Source of the DNA: Flavihumibacter sp. ZG627
GTDB taxonomy: Bacteria > Bacteroidota > Bacteroidia > Chitinophagales > Chitinophagaceae
Direction: 5' to 3'
Assembly (NCBI RefSeq): GCF_000814325.1
Contig: NZ_JPHF01000009.1
Coordinates: 1 to 64,000, forward strand
Length of the DNA stretch: 64,000 nt
Shown here: piece after piece, positions 1 to 8,668 of the stretch
Position numbering within the stretch: position 1 is the first letter of the stretch
Layout: every line of letters begins with the position of its first letter
Position numbers and translations under genes: made by a program
Notes under the pieces: generated by a model
Databases searched by the model: none
Told to the model about the DNA's origin: nothing
What the model saw: only the letters and a program-made list of their open reading frames with translations

Positions 1-141
1 GGTGCTCTTGCAGCAGATGAAGGGCACTACAACACACAATCTTTCAGACTCGCCAAACGTGAAGATTCTTTTTCAGCCCTAATTCATCTGTCCTTTATTC
101 CCTACCTAAAAATCGAGGCTTACCGAGTTGTGTTCCAATGA
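1..141 (+). CDS. Possible C-terminal end of a gene entering from the left edge
   Basis: Frame 1 is open from the first base to a TGA at 139-141, giving 46 codons with no start inside the window. The encoded tail is mixed hydrophobic and basic and matches no family I recognise. Its last 22 bases overlap the end of the convergent kinase gene, which is unremarkable for this genome (helicase and stress-protein genes at 15548 do the same). An open frame this short can arise by chance, so this is only a candidate; the sequence to the left would settle it. Confidence 0.22.
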   Translation, partial: GALAADEGHYNTQSFRLAKREDSFSALIHLSFIPYLKIEAYRVVFQ

Positions 142-1352
142 TCATGCATAGTCATTGCAGCACCTAAGGCCGAGGCCTGTGCTACCTCCGCTGTACGTAA
201 TTCATATGCAGAGAATGCTGCTGCCAGCATTTTCATATATACGTCGTTTCCACTGAACCCGCCGTCTACAAAGATCCGATTAACGTTACCCTCCTGAATA
301 ACAAGGCTTGTGCTTTCCACTTGTTTATGTACCATGTCCCCCACCAACCGATGATAGGCTTTTTCATAGCCTCCATCTGGTGCAGGATCAAATCGGAGAT
401 GCTTATAATGGTCAAAAGGTTTATCAAATTGTGCGGCAAGTTTTTTTACCTCCTGTTCGTGTTCGTAACCTAAGAACAGCCTGCTAGCTTTAACCTGCCG
501 GCCTTCATAACTAAGGTAACAAAGACAGTCCTTTTGCAGCTCCGCATCAGTAAGTGGCTTGTCATTAAAGGGGTTGAGACTGATACACCAGGTACCGGTC
601 GACAATAAAACAAATGGTTCCTGTAAGGTCTGCAGGTATGGAACAAGGGCAGCTGAACTATCATGTAGTCCAACTCCCACAGGGATTTTCGCCTGGTAAT
701 AACCAGCAATTCCACTGCTTTGATGAATTGGTGCCAGCTTTTTATCTATGCCTTCGCGGTACACCCAATTGTGGTAATCGGATTTATCAAAGTTCCAGAG
801 ATGTGTATGGCAGCCAATGCTGGTAATGTCAGAAAAGGCATGGCCTGTAAGAAGGTATGCGAGATACTGTGGAAGATGCAGGGCATAATGCAGCCTGCTG
901 AACAATTCCGGATCTTCCATTTTAAGCCGGTAAAGCTGTAGACCGGAGTTCAGGCTTCCAAGTGGCGGTGACGCTGTTGCCCGGCAGAGTTCTGACCTGC
1001 CACCATAGATATCATAAAACTGTTGAAGTAATTCTTCAGGATAAGGTTTCAGGTAATTATACAGGGGTGCAATTACCTGTCCAGACTCGTCAAGCAAAAC
1101 GAAACTGGCACCATAGGCCGCGCAATTTATTGCCCGCAAATTATAACCGGGATTATCCAGGATTGATTGCAATGATGAGAGCATCCAACCGGATAATGCT
1201 TTGATATCTTCGCAGGGAAAACCATCTGCATCGGTTGTTTCTTTCAGTTGTTCCTCCCTTTCCCAAACAAGCTGGTAGTCACGGTCAAACAGGATCAACT
1301 TTTTGTTGGTCTTCCCGATATCTAAAACTGCTATTACTTCTTTCGCCTCCAT
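120..1352 (-). CDS. rhaB: FGGY-family sugar kinase, probable L-rhamnulokinase
   Basis: Probable ATP-dependent kinase that phosphorylates L-rhamnulose to L-rhamnulose 1-phosphate in the cytoplasm. The 410-residue product starts with the FGGY phosphate-1 type motif (DIGKTNKK, about residues 10-17). It carries the mid-protein GVGLHDSSAA segment and a C-terminal FVDGGFSGN plus ASALGAA segment typical of the actin-like fold. It is shorter than E. coli RhaB (about 490 residues) but similar to FGGY kinases of Bacteroidota rhamnose loci. The ATG overlaps the isomerase stop codon (TAATG), so it is the last gene of a four-gene operon. Substrate assignment rests on the neighbours; the family alone would also allow fuculose or another ketose. 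Confidence 0.85.
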   Translation of the reverse strand: MEAKEVIAVLDIGKTNKKLILFDRDYQLVWEREEQLKETTDADGFPCEDIKALSGWMLSSLQSILDNPGYNLRAINCAAYGASFVLLDESGQVIAPLYNYLKPYPEELLQQFYDIYGGRSELCRATASPPLGSLNSGLQLYRLKMEDPELFSRLHYALHLPQYLAYLLTGHAFSDITSIGCHTHLWNFDKSDYHNWVYREGIDKKLAPIHQSSGIAGYYQAKIPVGVGLHDSSAALVPYLQTLQEPFVLLSTGTWCISLNPFNDKPLTDAELQKDCLCYLSYEGRQVKASRLFLGYEHEQEVKKLAAQFDKPFDHYKHLRFDPAPDGGYEKAYHRLVGDMVHKQVESTSLVIQEGNVNRIFVDGGFSGNDVYMKMLAAAFSAYELRTAEVAQASALGAAMTMHDHWNTTR

Positions 1353-2626
1353 TATAATCCGGTTGCAACGGTTTTACTACCTCTTTCACGGATCAGTTCC
1401 TTCCTGATATTAAGTGATCTGAAGCTTTCGAGCGGATCAAGTGCGCCACCACTGCGAAAACGCGCCTCCGCCACTATCGGGCGCACATCAGTTCGGAAGC
1501 TCTGCTGCAAAATTTCCTGGGCTCTCACCACATCATTGGATTGCTGTGCTTCCTCCAGTTTTTTACGGTCAAGTATCAGCGCCTGCGCATATGCAATGAG
1601 GATAGCTTCCACTGATTGAAGCAGGTCTTCCAGCGGGTCCTTTACATTGTGTGAAGCGTCGATCATCCATCCCAGTTCGGATGCATGGTCCATTCCACGG
1701 GCATCCATCCCCTCCACCAGTTCATTGAAAATAAGGAAGAGCTGGTAGGGCCTGATACTTCCAACCGTAAGGTCATCATCACCATATTTACTGTCGTTGA
1801 AATGGAAGCCGGCAAGTTTACCTTCCATCAGGAGCAGTGCCACTATCTGTTCGATATTGGCATTGGGAAGATGATGCCCAAGGTCAACCAGCGTATAAGC
1901 CTGTGGACCCAATTTATTGGCGAAGAGCAGGGATTGGCCCCAGTCGCCCACTGTCATCGAATAAAAATTCGGCTCAAAAGCTTTGTATTCCACAAAAAGT
2001 TTCCAGTCGGCCGGCAGTTGTTTATAGATCTCCTGAAGACTCTCCAGTGTATTCTGGAAGGCCCGTCGGAAGTTCAGTTGACCGGGGAAGCAGCTTCCGT
2101 CGCTGAGCCAAACGGTCAGTGCCTTAGAGCCTAACTCAATTCCATGGCGGATCACTTCAATATTATGGTCGATGGCCTGTCTTCTTACGGCGGCATCCAC
2201 ATGCTGCAGTGAGCCGAACTTATAACTGAGCGATTGGCCGGGTTGGTCCTGGAATGTGTTGGAGTTGACGGCATCGAAGGCGAGATCCAGTTGGGCAGCT
2301 TTGGTGCGGATAGCAGCATAATCTTCCGGAATATCCCAGGGGATATGAAGTGAAACGGCGCCGCTGCTTCGGTTGAGGGCATGAAGCAAACCGATATCAT
2401 CCAGTTTTTCTTCAAGGTTTCCGGGTTCACCGGCACCAGAGAATCTACCAAAGCGGGTGCCACCTGTTCCCAGCGCCCATGATGGGATAGCCACATTGAA
2501 CGCCATTAGCTTTTGGATAACAGTTTCAATACCGGCAGCGCCCGCCGCATGAAATTCGAATTTTCGTTTATGTTCCGCGAGCAGGGGTTGGTTCAATTCC
2601 TGGATGCGGGATAGATCTAAGTGCAT
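1352..2626 (-). CDS. rhaI: L-rhamnose isomerase (Pseudomonas/rhizobial subtype)
   Basis: Converts L-rhamnose to L-rhamnulose. This 424-residue TIM-barrel protein has the family's metal- and substrate-binding segments: DLGHHLPNANIEQ (about residue 250) and GFHFNDSKYGDDDL (about residue 275). Its length matches the non-E. coli type of L-rhamnose isomerase (RhaI, roughly 420-430 residues). It lies between the aldolase/dehydrogenase gene (24-bp gap) and the kinase (1-base overlap), which supports rhamnose rather than another sugar. The start at 2626 is ATG and immediately follows the spacer from the upstream gene. Confidence in the family is high; exact sugar range is inferred. Confidence 0.9.
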   Translation of the reverse strand: MHLDLSRIQELNQPLLAEHKRKFEFHAAGAAGIETVIQKLMAFNVAIPSWALGTGGTRFGRFSGAGEPGNLEEKLDDIGLLHALNRSSGAVSLHIPWDIPEDYAAIRTKAAQLDLAFDAVNSNTFQDQPGQSLSYKFGSLQHVDAAVRRQAIDHNIEVIRHGIELGSKALTVWLSDGSCFPGQLNFRRAFQNTLESLQEIYKQLPADWKLFVEYKAFEPNFYSMTVGDWGQSLLFANKLGPQAYTLVDLGHHLPNANIEQIVALLLMEGKLAGFHFNDSKYGDDDLTVGSIRPYQLFLIFNELVEGMDARGMDHASELGWMIDASHNVKDPLEDLLQSVEAILIAYAQALILDRKKLEEAQQSNDVVRAQEILQQSFRTDVRPIVAEARFRSGGALDPLESFRSLNIRKELIRERGSKTVATGL

Positions 2627-2650
2627 AGAATCGTTCTTTTTATATTGTGG

Positions 2651-4771
2651 TCAACGTATGAAGGCGGCAGCTACCCCGCCATCAACATTCAGTGTGTTAC
2701 CGGTGGACTTATTCAGTAGTCCACCAACAAAAGCAAAGCAGGCATTAGCGATATCATCGGGCAGGATGGTTTCGTTCAGCAAGGTGCGTTTGGCATAATA
2801 AGCCGGCAGTTCTTCAACGGTGATGCCGTAGGCTTTGGCCCTTCCTTCTGCCCATCCGCCACTCCAGATATTACTGTCGGAGATCACCGCATCGGGGTTT
2901 ACCGTATTAACGCGGATCTTGTCTTTACCCAATTCAGCGGCCATCAACCGGCTTAGGTGTGCCTGTGCAGCTTTGGCGCTGCCGTAACCGGCATTATTTG
3001 GCCCTGCCAGGATCCCATTCTTAGAAACCACATTGATGATATCGCCTCCCATCTCCTGTTTTCGCATAACGGCAAGTGCAGCCCTTGAAACAAGAAACTG
3101 GCCTTTTATAAGGATATCATAAAGTCTGTCGAGGTCCTGGATGGTATGCTCTTCTATTGGTTTAGAGATGCTGATGCCAGCATTATTAACCACGATGTCG
3201 ACCCCACAGAAAGCGAGGGATGCAGCATCAAAGGCTGCTGCAATAGAATTTTCGTCGGTCACATTCAAAGTGCAGGATGCCACATTATCTTTTCCAAATT
3301 CACGATTGAATTCTGCTATTGCACCATCAAGCCTTTCCTGGTTGATATCGTTGAGAATGACGCAGGCGCCTTCGGCAGCAAACTTTCTGGCGATGGCTTT
3401 TCCGATGCCTCCGGCACTTCCCGTTACGAGGGCGATCTTTCCGCTGAGGGGTTTAGGCCTGGGCATCCGCTGAAGTTTTGCCTCTTCGAGAAGCCAGTAT
3501 TCAATATTGAAAGCTTCCTGGTGTGGCAGGGATGTATATTCAGATATGGCTTCGGCACCACGCATTACATTGATGGCATTGATATAAAATTCGGAGGCCA
3601 CGCGGGCGGTCTGCTTGTCTTTTGCAAAGGTGAACATGCCCACGCCGGGAACCAGGATGACAACAGGGGTGGGGTCGCGCATGGCGGGACTATCAGCATG
3701 CTTGCAGCTGTTGTAGTACTCAGCATATTTCTGCCGGTAATCTTCAAAATGAGGAGTTATCCGATGCTTAATTTCCTCTGCGGGGGAGTGAAAATCATCA
3801 CCCGACAATTCCAGCACCAGGGGTGATATCTTGGTTCTAAGAAAATGGTCGGGACAGCTGGTTCCCATCGGTGCCAGCCGGCTCAGGTGATGACTATTGA
3901 TAAATTGGAGAACTCTGTCGTCATCCGTAAAATGACCGATCATCCTGTTCATGGAAGAACATAGTCCTCGCAGGATGGGCGCTATGGCTACCGCAATGGT
4001 CTTGCGTTGAGCTGGTGGGAGTGATACTATCCTTTCTCCGCCAAACACTGCAGTTTGGTTTTTAATGGTGGAATCAATGTACTCAGAACAACGTTCGATC
4101 ACTTCGAGGGTATTGATATAACTCTCGTAGGCGGTATCACCCCAGGTGAAAAGCCCATGAGAGCCCAACATGATTCCCCTGATTCCCGGGTTCTCATCGA
4201 GGCATTGTTTTAATTTCAGTCCAAGGTCAAAACCCGGCCTTTGCCAATCAACCCAGCCGATGGTTCCGCCAAATAGTTCGTGTGTTATCCGCTTACCATC
4301 TTTTGCAGCGGCGATGGCAATAGCCGCATCGGGGTGAAGGTGATCAATATGCTTGAAGGGAAGAAACCCATGAAGCGGGGTATCGATGGATGGGGCCCTA
4401 GAGCTTAGGTCATAGATACAATGGTTGAACAGTTCCACCATTTCATCTTCTTGCTCAATGCCTTTATAGATAGCTTTTAAACTGCGGAGGCGGTCCACGT
4501 AAAGTGCTGCCAGTCCGTTCCGTTTCATGGTACCGAGGTCACCACCCGAACCTTTCACCCACATCACTTCCACCTGTTTGCCCGTGAGTGGATCAGCAGC
4601 CATCGCTTTACAAGAGGTATTGCCTCCGCCATAGTTAGTGAGCCGAAGATCGGCGCCAAGGAGATTGGAACGATACACCAGTAAGGCGACTTCATCACCT
4701 TCCATGGTAGCGGCTATTGCATCTTCCCACAAATAACTTACGTATTTGAAAGACCTAAGAACTTCTGCCAT
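2651..4771 (-). CDS. rhaD: Bifunctional rhamnulose-1-phosphate aldolase / lactaldehyde dehydrogenase
   Basis: Two enzymes in one 706-residue chain. Residues about 20-400 are a class II aldolase domain with the metal-binding His cluster HIDHLHP (about 141-147) and a second His in GSHGLF (about 205). They cleave rhamnulose 1-phosphate to dihydroxyacetone phosphate and L-lactaldehyde. Residues about 435-700 are a short-chain dehydrogenase with the Rossmann motif TGSAGGIG and catalytic YGSAK, expected to oxidise the lactaldehyde to lactate. This matches the RhaD-aldolase/ADH fusion family. I chose the ATG at 4771; three codons upstream lies an in-frame TTG at 4780 that is less likely. It sits between rhaT and rhaI in the same orientation. 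Confidence 0.92.
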   Translation of the reverse strand: MAEVLRSFKYVSYLWEDAIAATMEGDEVALLVYRSNLLGADLRLTNYGGGNTSCKAMAADPLTGKQVEVMWVKGSGGDLGTMKRNGLAALYVDRLRSLKAIYKGIEQEDEMVELFNHCIYDLSSRAPSIDTPLHGFLPFKHIDHLHPDAAIAIAAAKDGKRITHELFGGTIGWVDWQRPGFDLGLKLKQCLDENPGIRGIMLGSHGLFTWGDTAYESYINTLEVIERCSEYIDSTIKNQTAVFGGERIVSLPPAQRKTIAVAIAPILRGLCSSMNRMIGHFTDDDRVLQFINSHHLSRLAPMGTSCPDHFLRTKISPLVLELSGDDFHSPAEEIKHRITPHFEDYRQKYAEYYNSCKHADSPAMRDPTPVVILVPGVGMFTFAKDKQTARVASEFYINAINVMRGAEAISEYTSLPHQEAFNIEYWLLEEAKLQRMPRPKPLSGKIALVTGSAGGIGKAIARKFAAEGACVILNDINQERLDGAIAEFNREFGKDNVASCTLNVTDENSIAAAFDAASLAFCGVDIVVNNAGISISKPIEEHTIQDLDRLYDILIKGQFLVSRAALAVMRKQEMGGDIINVVSKNGILAGPNNAGYGSAKAAQAHLSRLMAAELGKDKIRVNTVNPDAVISDSNIWSGGWAEGRAKAYGITVEELPAYYAKRTLLNETILPDDIANACFAFVGGLLNKSTGNTLNVDGGVAAAFIR

Positions 4772-4809
4772 AATATTCAATTATCAATCAGTTATTAAAA
4801 TAAAAATCA

Positions 4810-5868
4810 TCACACCGACATGGAGTTTCCAATACCTACCAGTATTACCGAAAGGAAGATGGTCAGCAAACCCAGGACAAAAATCCCGAGTACTTTCTTA
4901 TCCACTCCTTTCCATTCTTTCAGTGCCAGTCCCCAGAAATTAGAGACCAGGATTATGAACGCCATATGAAGGATCCAGGAGGAGGCTCCATTACCAAGTT
5001 TGCTTTCGCCCATACCATAGAAAAAGAACTGAAGGTACCAGGTAGTTCCTGCCAGTGCAGAGAACAGGTAGTTATTGGCCAGTGGTGAAGATTTATCGGT
5101 ATAGTCTTTAAAGGATCGGTTTTTGAAATTCAGGTATACACACCAGATGAGATTGGTGGTGAGTCCGCCCCATAGCAGTACCACATAGGCAGCATTATTC
5201 TGGAACAGAGGATTGAAACCCCGGCTGACGGAGAGTTTAGAGAGTTCATCACCGGCTTCGATTCCGTAGTTGAAGCAGGCGCTGAGTATTCCGGAAATGA
5301 TGGCGAAGGTGAGTCCTTTTTTCAGGTTGAATTCTTTCTGCGATTCAACACGGGTGGCGAGAGAGGCCTTCAGTTCCTTGCGTCTTCCGGCATAACCGCA
5401 GATGGCGATACCTATGAGGCATACCAGCACTCCGAGAAGTACCAGTTGTCCGCCATTTGAAGCAAGCATCTGCGAGAAGGTGATCTTGCCTTCAGTTGGG
5501 GCGTAGTTGTAATAAATGGCGGGGAGCAGAGAACCGAGGGCAGCGGTTAATCCAAGCAGAACAGAGTTACCCAGCGACATGCCAAGGTAACGGATTCCCA
5601 GACCATAGGTGAGTCCGCCAACACCCCAGAGTACACCCCAGAAATAAGTCCAGCCCAGCGTAGACGAACTTGCCTCTTTGATGATTGAACCAAATCCAGG
5701 TACGGTAAGCAGAGCTGCGAGGGGAGGTACTATAAGCCAGGAGAAAAGTCCGCCGATGATCCAGTAAGATTCCCATGACCATTGGCGGACTTTTTTAAAA
5801 GGAACATAAAAACTTCCTGAGGCGAAGCCCCCGATAAAATGAAAGAGAATTCCAAAAATAGCCTGCAT
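4810..5868 (-). CDS. rhaT: L-rhamnose/H+ symporter RhaT
   Basis: Inner-membrane sugar-proton symporter of the RhaT family, 352 residues with about ten hydrophobic segments. The N-terminus carries the typical FHFIGGFASGSFYVPFKKV region, and the C-terminus ends in a membrane helix (LLTIFLSVILVGIGNS). It is the first gene of the rhamnose operon; the next gene starts 38 bases downstream. Its length is close to E. coli RhaT (344). The operon promoter must lie in 5869-5957 or further up. No transcriptional regulator of the AraC or LacI type lies next to it in this window. Confidence 0.93.
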   Translation of the reverse strand: MQAIFGILFHFIGGFASGSFYVPFKKVRQWSWESYWIIGGLFSWLIVPPLAALLTVPGFGSIIKEASSSTLGWTYFWGVLWGVGGLTYGLGIRYLGMSLGNSVLLGLTAALGSLLPAIYYNYAPTEGKITFSQMLASNGGQLVLLGVLVCLIGIAICGYAGRRKELKASLATRVESQKEFNLKKGLTFAIISGILSACFNYGIEAGDELSKLSVSRGFNPLFQNNAAYVVLLWGGLTTNLIWCVYLNFKNRSFKDYTDKSSPLANNYLFSALAGTTWYLQFFFYGMGESKLGNGASSWILHMAFIILVSNFWGLALKEWKGVDKKVLGIFVLGLLTIFLSVILVGIGNSMSV

Positions 5869-5894
5869 CGTTTTGGTTTAATTGTAAAGCGTAC

Positions 5895-5920
5895 TACCAT
5901 GGAAGTTAATCAATATGGTA
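5895..5920. promoter_or_regulatory. Inverted repeat upstream of the rhamnose operon, possible operator
   Basis: TACCAT at 5895-5900 and ATGGTA at 5915-5920 form a 6-bp inverted repeat with a 14-bp spacer, 27 bases upstream of the rhaT ATG. The spacing puts the half-sites about two helical turns apart, as for a dimeric regulator. Six-base arms are common by chance, so this is weak. Confidence 0.2.
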
Positions 5921-5957
5921 AAACCAATACGATGTGCAGGTGAAATGCTGTTGCGGA

Positions 5958-6389
5958 TTAATTGAACAGATCCTTGAAATCGGCCTTTATCTCCTTCCAT
6001 TTATTGTCGGCCTTACGGAAAGTTGTATCAAGACTTTGTTTTGTTTTTTCCCAGGTTGTTTCAGAGCTGTTCTTTATTTCATCGAGTTTCTTTTCCAGTT
6101 CAGTGCGATCCTCTTCCAGTTCTTCGCGTGCTTCCCGGCTTTTCTTACTACCATCTTTTTCAAGTTTGTTGATCCGGGCATCCAATTCTTTCATCCGCGC
6201 ATTGATCTCTGCTTCAGCTTTAGCCTTTTGTGATTCCAGGTATGCTCCGGCAGAATCGGCTTTCATTTCAAGCCCTTCTTTGATCTGTTCAAGTCCCTCT
6301 TCAATTTTTTTGTCGGCCGTGTCCTTTGTTGAAGGCTCAGTGCAGGAGAAAAAAACTAAGGCTGATAAAATGAAAATAACATTCTTCAT
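5958..6389 (-). CDS. Coiled-coil lipoprotein of unknown function
   Basis: A 143-residue protein with a short signal sequence and a lipobox ending in FFSC (Cys about residue 16), so it is probably anchored to a membrane. The mature part is almost entirely charged and helical, rich in Glu, Lys and Asp with a heptad-like pattern, predicting a long coiled coil. No catalytic motif is visible. It resembles small stress-associated helical proteins in composition only. It is transcribed divergently from the hydrolase gene at 6474 and is 90 bases beyond the start of rhaT on the same strand, so it probably has its own promoter. Confidence 0.8.
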   Translation of the reverse strand: MKNVIFILSALVFFSCTEPSTKDTADKKIEEGLEQIKEGLEMKADSAGAYLESQKAKAEAEINARMKELDARINKLEKDGSKKSREAREELEEDRTELEKKLDEIKNSSETTWEKTKQSLDTTFRKADNKWKEIKADFKDLFN

Positions 6390-6473
6390 ACAAAAGATTT
6401 TAAGATCAATACTTCAATAAATATACCACAGTAGTTGCTCTATCTTCTCAAATGCGTTATTTTAAACCCTAAT

Positions 6474-8663
6474 ATGAAACAGACTCTTCTCCTCTTCTTT
6501 CTTTCGATTAGCATTATATCAACCATTAGAGCACAATCGAAGCCGGAAAAAATCGCAGCACTGGTAAAATATTATTCTGACGAGGGACTATTTAATGGTT
6601 CTGTATTGGTGGCGCAGAAAGATGAGGTGATCTACAAAGGGGCCGTGGGAATGGCCAACTTTGAATGGAATGTTCCAAATACCACGAATACAAGGTTCAG
6701 GCTGGGATCTATAACCAAGCAATTCACTGCAATGCTGATCATGCAGTTGGTGGAAGAAGGAAAGGTTCGACTGGATGGAAAGATCACAGATTATCTTCCC
6801 AACTACCGAAGAGAAACGGGTGAGAAGGTAACCATTCACCATTTGTTATCACATGGATCGGGAATACCGAATTATACTGACGATGACAGCTTCTTTCCCA
6901 ATTCAGGAAAATATTACAGGGTGCATGACTTTATTAAAACCTATTGCAGTGGCGACCTTGAATTTGAACCAGGAAGCCGGTTCAATTACAGTAATTCGGG
7001 ATACTTCATATTGGGGGCTATTATAGAAGCGGTTAGTGGTAATAGTTATGAGAAGCAGCTGCAGGTAAAGGTCCTGGATGTTGTGGGTATGAAAAATACC
7101 GGTTACGACATGCATGAGTACCTGATTGAGGCCAGGGCAAGTGGATATGAACAGAAACTGGAAGGTTATAGGAATGCCGCTTTCCTGAATATGGCCCTGC
7201 CTTATTCAGCAGGTTCGCTTTATTCAACGGTGGAAGATCTCCATCTATGGAACCAGGCACTTTATAGCAATAAATTGTTGGGTGATTCACTCAAGCAGAA
7301 AATGTTTATGGGATATCTTCCTATGGGTGGAAGCATGAAATCGGGTTATGGCTGGTTTATTGAGAAGATCCCTACGCAGGATAGTTCTAAGTTCATTAAC
7401 ATGATCTGGCATAGCGGAGGAATCAATGGTTTCCTCACTGAACTGGCAAGATTTCCGGAGGAGCATAATTTTATAGTTGTACTGGATAATACAACGGGTG
7501 CTACTACTCCCCTTTTCCGTGATATCATTGCTGTACTTTATGATTTACCGCTTGAGTCTAAGAAGAAAACATTTGCCAATGCTGTACGTAAGCAGATAAG
7601 GGCGAGTTCGGTTATTGCTGCATGTGATAGCTTTATGGCACTTACAGAAACACAGAGGAATGAGTATGATATGGCGGTTGCGGAGTACCTGTTGAATCGC
7701 TGGGGATATGAACGACTGCGCGAACAAAAGGATGCTGGGGGCGCGTTGAAGTTATTTGAACTGAATACGAAATTATTCCCTCACTCTTCCAATGTATTTG
7801 ATAGTTATGGGGAGGCGCTGGGAAGAATTGGCAAGTACGAGGCAGCTGCTGAGAATTACAAAAAATCACTTGAAATTGACTCCAGTCATAAGCGCCGTAT
7901 ACAGGGAATTATCGATGCCTTTACTTACCGGCCAGATACTTTAAGGGTTAAGATAGATGGCCATGTGATGGTACTATATAAAACGGGTAACAAGGGACCG
8001 GTGGTAGTGCTTGAGGCTGGCGGAAACAGTGATCATAGCTGCTGGAGCAGCATTGTTCCGGAGTTGTCAAAGGTGGCCATTGTAATAACCTATGACCGAC
8101 CGGGTTACCGCGATTCGGAAGCCTGTTCGCAGAGCCGTACTGCAAACCGAGTGGCGGAGGAACTGCACCAGGCACTCAACAAATCTGGCATTAGTGGGCC
8201 ATATATTGTAGGGGGTTGGAGTTGGGGTGGCGCATTTGCCCGGGCCTTTGCCGCGTTGTATCCTGCAGAAACGAAGGGTTTGTTGCTGGTGGACCCTGCT
8301 ACAAAAGAAAGTTATGCACAGATGGCTTTGAAATACCCCGATGAATTCACGCGATTGGTCATAACCCGGAGTGCCATCAACATTGCTGCACAGGATGAGT
8401 TTGATGCGATGATGCCTGCGATGAACCAGGCATCCAGGTCGGATAAGTTGTATAAGGGGAAAACCGAGCTTTTGATTGCGGGTAGTTTAAGGGAATGGTC
8501 GGCATCCGAAACGCCACTCAAAAAGATATGGATTTCCGAACTACAGAAATGGTCAAAGCAGCAGCCAAATGTTCGTGCGCAGGTAGTTGAGTCAGGGCAT
8601 TTTATACAGCGCGAGAAACCTGAAATTGTGATTGCCGCGTTGAAGAGATTGATGGGGCAGTAA
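6474..8663 (+). CDS. Secreted fusion: class C beta-lactamase-like serine hydrolase + TPR + alpha/beta hydrolase
   Basis: A 729-residue exported protein with a signal peptide ending near IRAQ. Residues about 20-350 are a beta-lactamase/penicillin-binding domain with the class C motifs SITK (Ser-x-x-Lys), YSN and HSGG. Residues about 400-480 contain a TPR-like repeat (FDSYGEALGRIGKYEAAAEN). Residues about 500-729 are an alpha/beta hydrolase with the nucleophile elbow GGWSWGG, an acid in LVDPAT and a final His in VESGHF. Both active sites look complete. I chose the ATG at 6474 because the longer frame begins with TTG at 6435 and would put an unlikely extension before the signal peptide. Substrates cannot be told; an esterase or peptidase role in the envelope is an inference. 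Confidence 0.88.
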   Translation: MKQTLLLFFLSISIISTIRAQSKPEKIAALVKYYSDEGLFNGSVLVAQKDEVIYKGAVGMANFEWNVPNTTNTRFRLGSITKQFTAMLIMQLVEEGKVRLDGKITDYLPNYRRETGEKVTIHHLLSHGSGIPNYTDDDSFFPNSGKYYRVHDFIKTYCSGDLEFEPGSRFNYSNSGYFILGAIIEAVSGNSYEKQLQVKVLDVVGMKNTGYDMHEYLIEARASGYEQKLEGYRNAAFLNMALPYSAGSLYSTVEDLHLWNQALYSNKLLGDSLKQKMFMGYLPMGGSMKSGYGWFIEKIPTQDSSKFINMIWHSGGINGFLTELARFPEEHNFIVVLDNTTGATTPLFRDIIAVLYDLPLESKKKTFANAVRKQIRASSVIAACDSFMALTETQRNEYDMAVAEYLLNRWGYERLREQKDAGGALKLFELNTKLFPHSSNVFDSYGEALGRIGKYEAAAENYKKSLEIDSSHKRRIQGIIDAFTYRPDTLRVKIDGHVMVLYKTGNKGPVVVLEAGGNSDHSCWSSIVPELSKVAIVITYDRPGYRDSEACSQSRTANRVAEELHQALNKSGISGPYIVGGWSWGGAFARAFAALYPAETKGLLLVDPATKESYAQMALKYPDEFTRLVITRSAINIAAQDEFDAMMPAMNQASRSDKLYKGKTELLIAGSLREWSASETPLKKIWISELQKWSKQQPNVRAQVVESGHFIQREKPEIVIAALKRLMGQ

Positions 8664-8668
8664 TGAAC

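Noticed and set aside
3146-3826. 226-codon open frame on the plus strand
   Set aside because: It lies inside the aldolase/dehydrogenase gene on the other strand and has no family-like sequence; it is a shadow of that gene.
120-5868. Regulator of the rhamnose operon
   Set aside because: No AraC, LacI or other regulator gene is found next to the operon in this window; the control gene must lie elsewhere.
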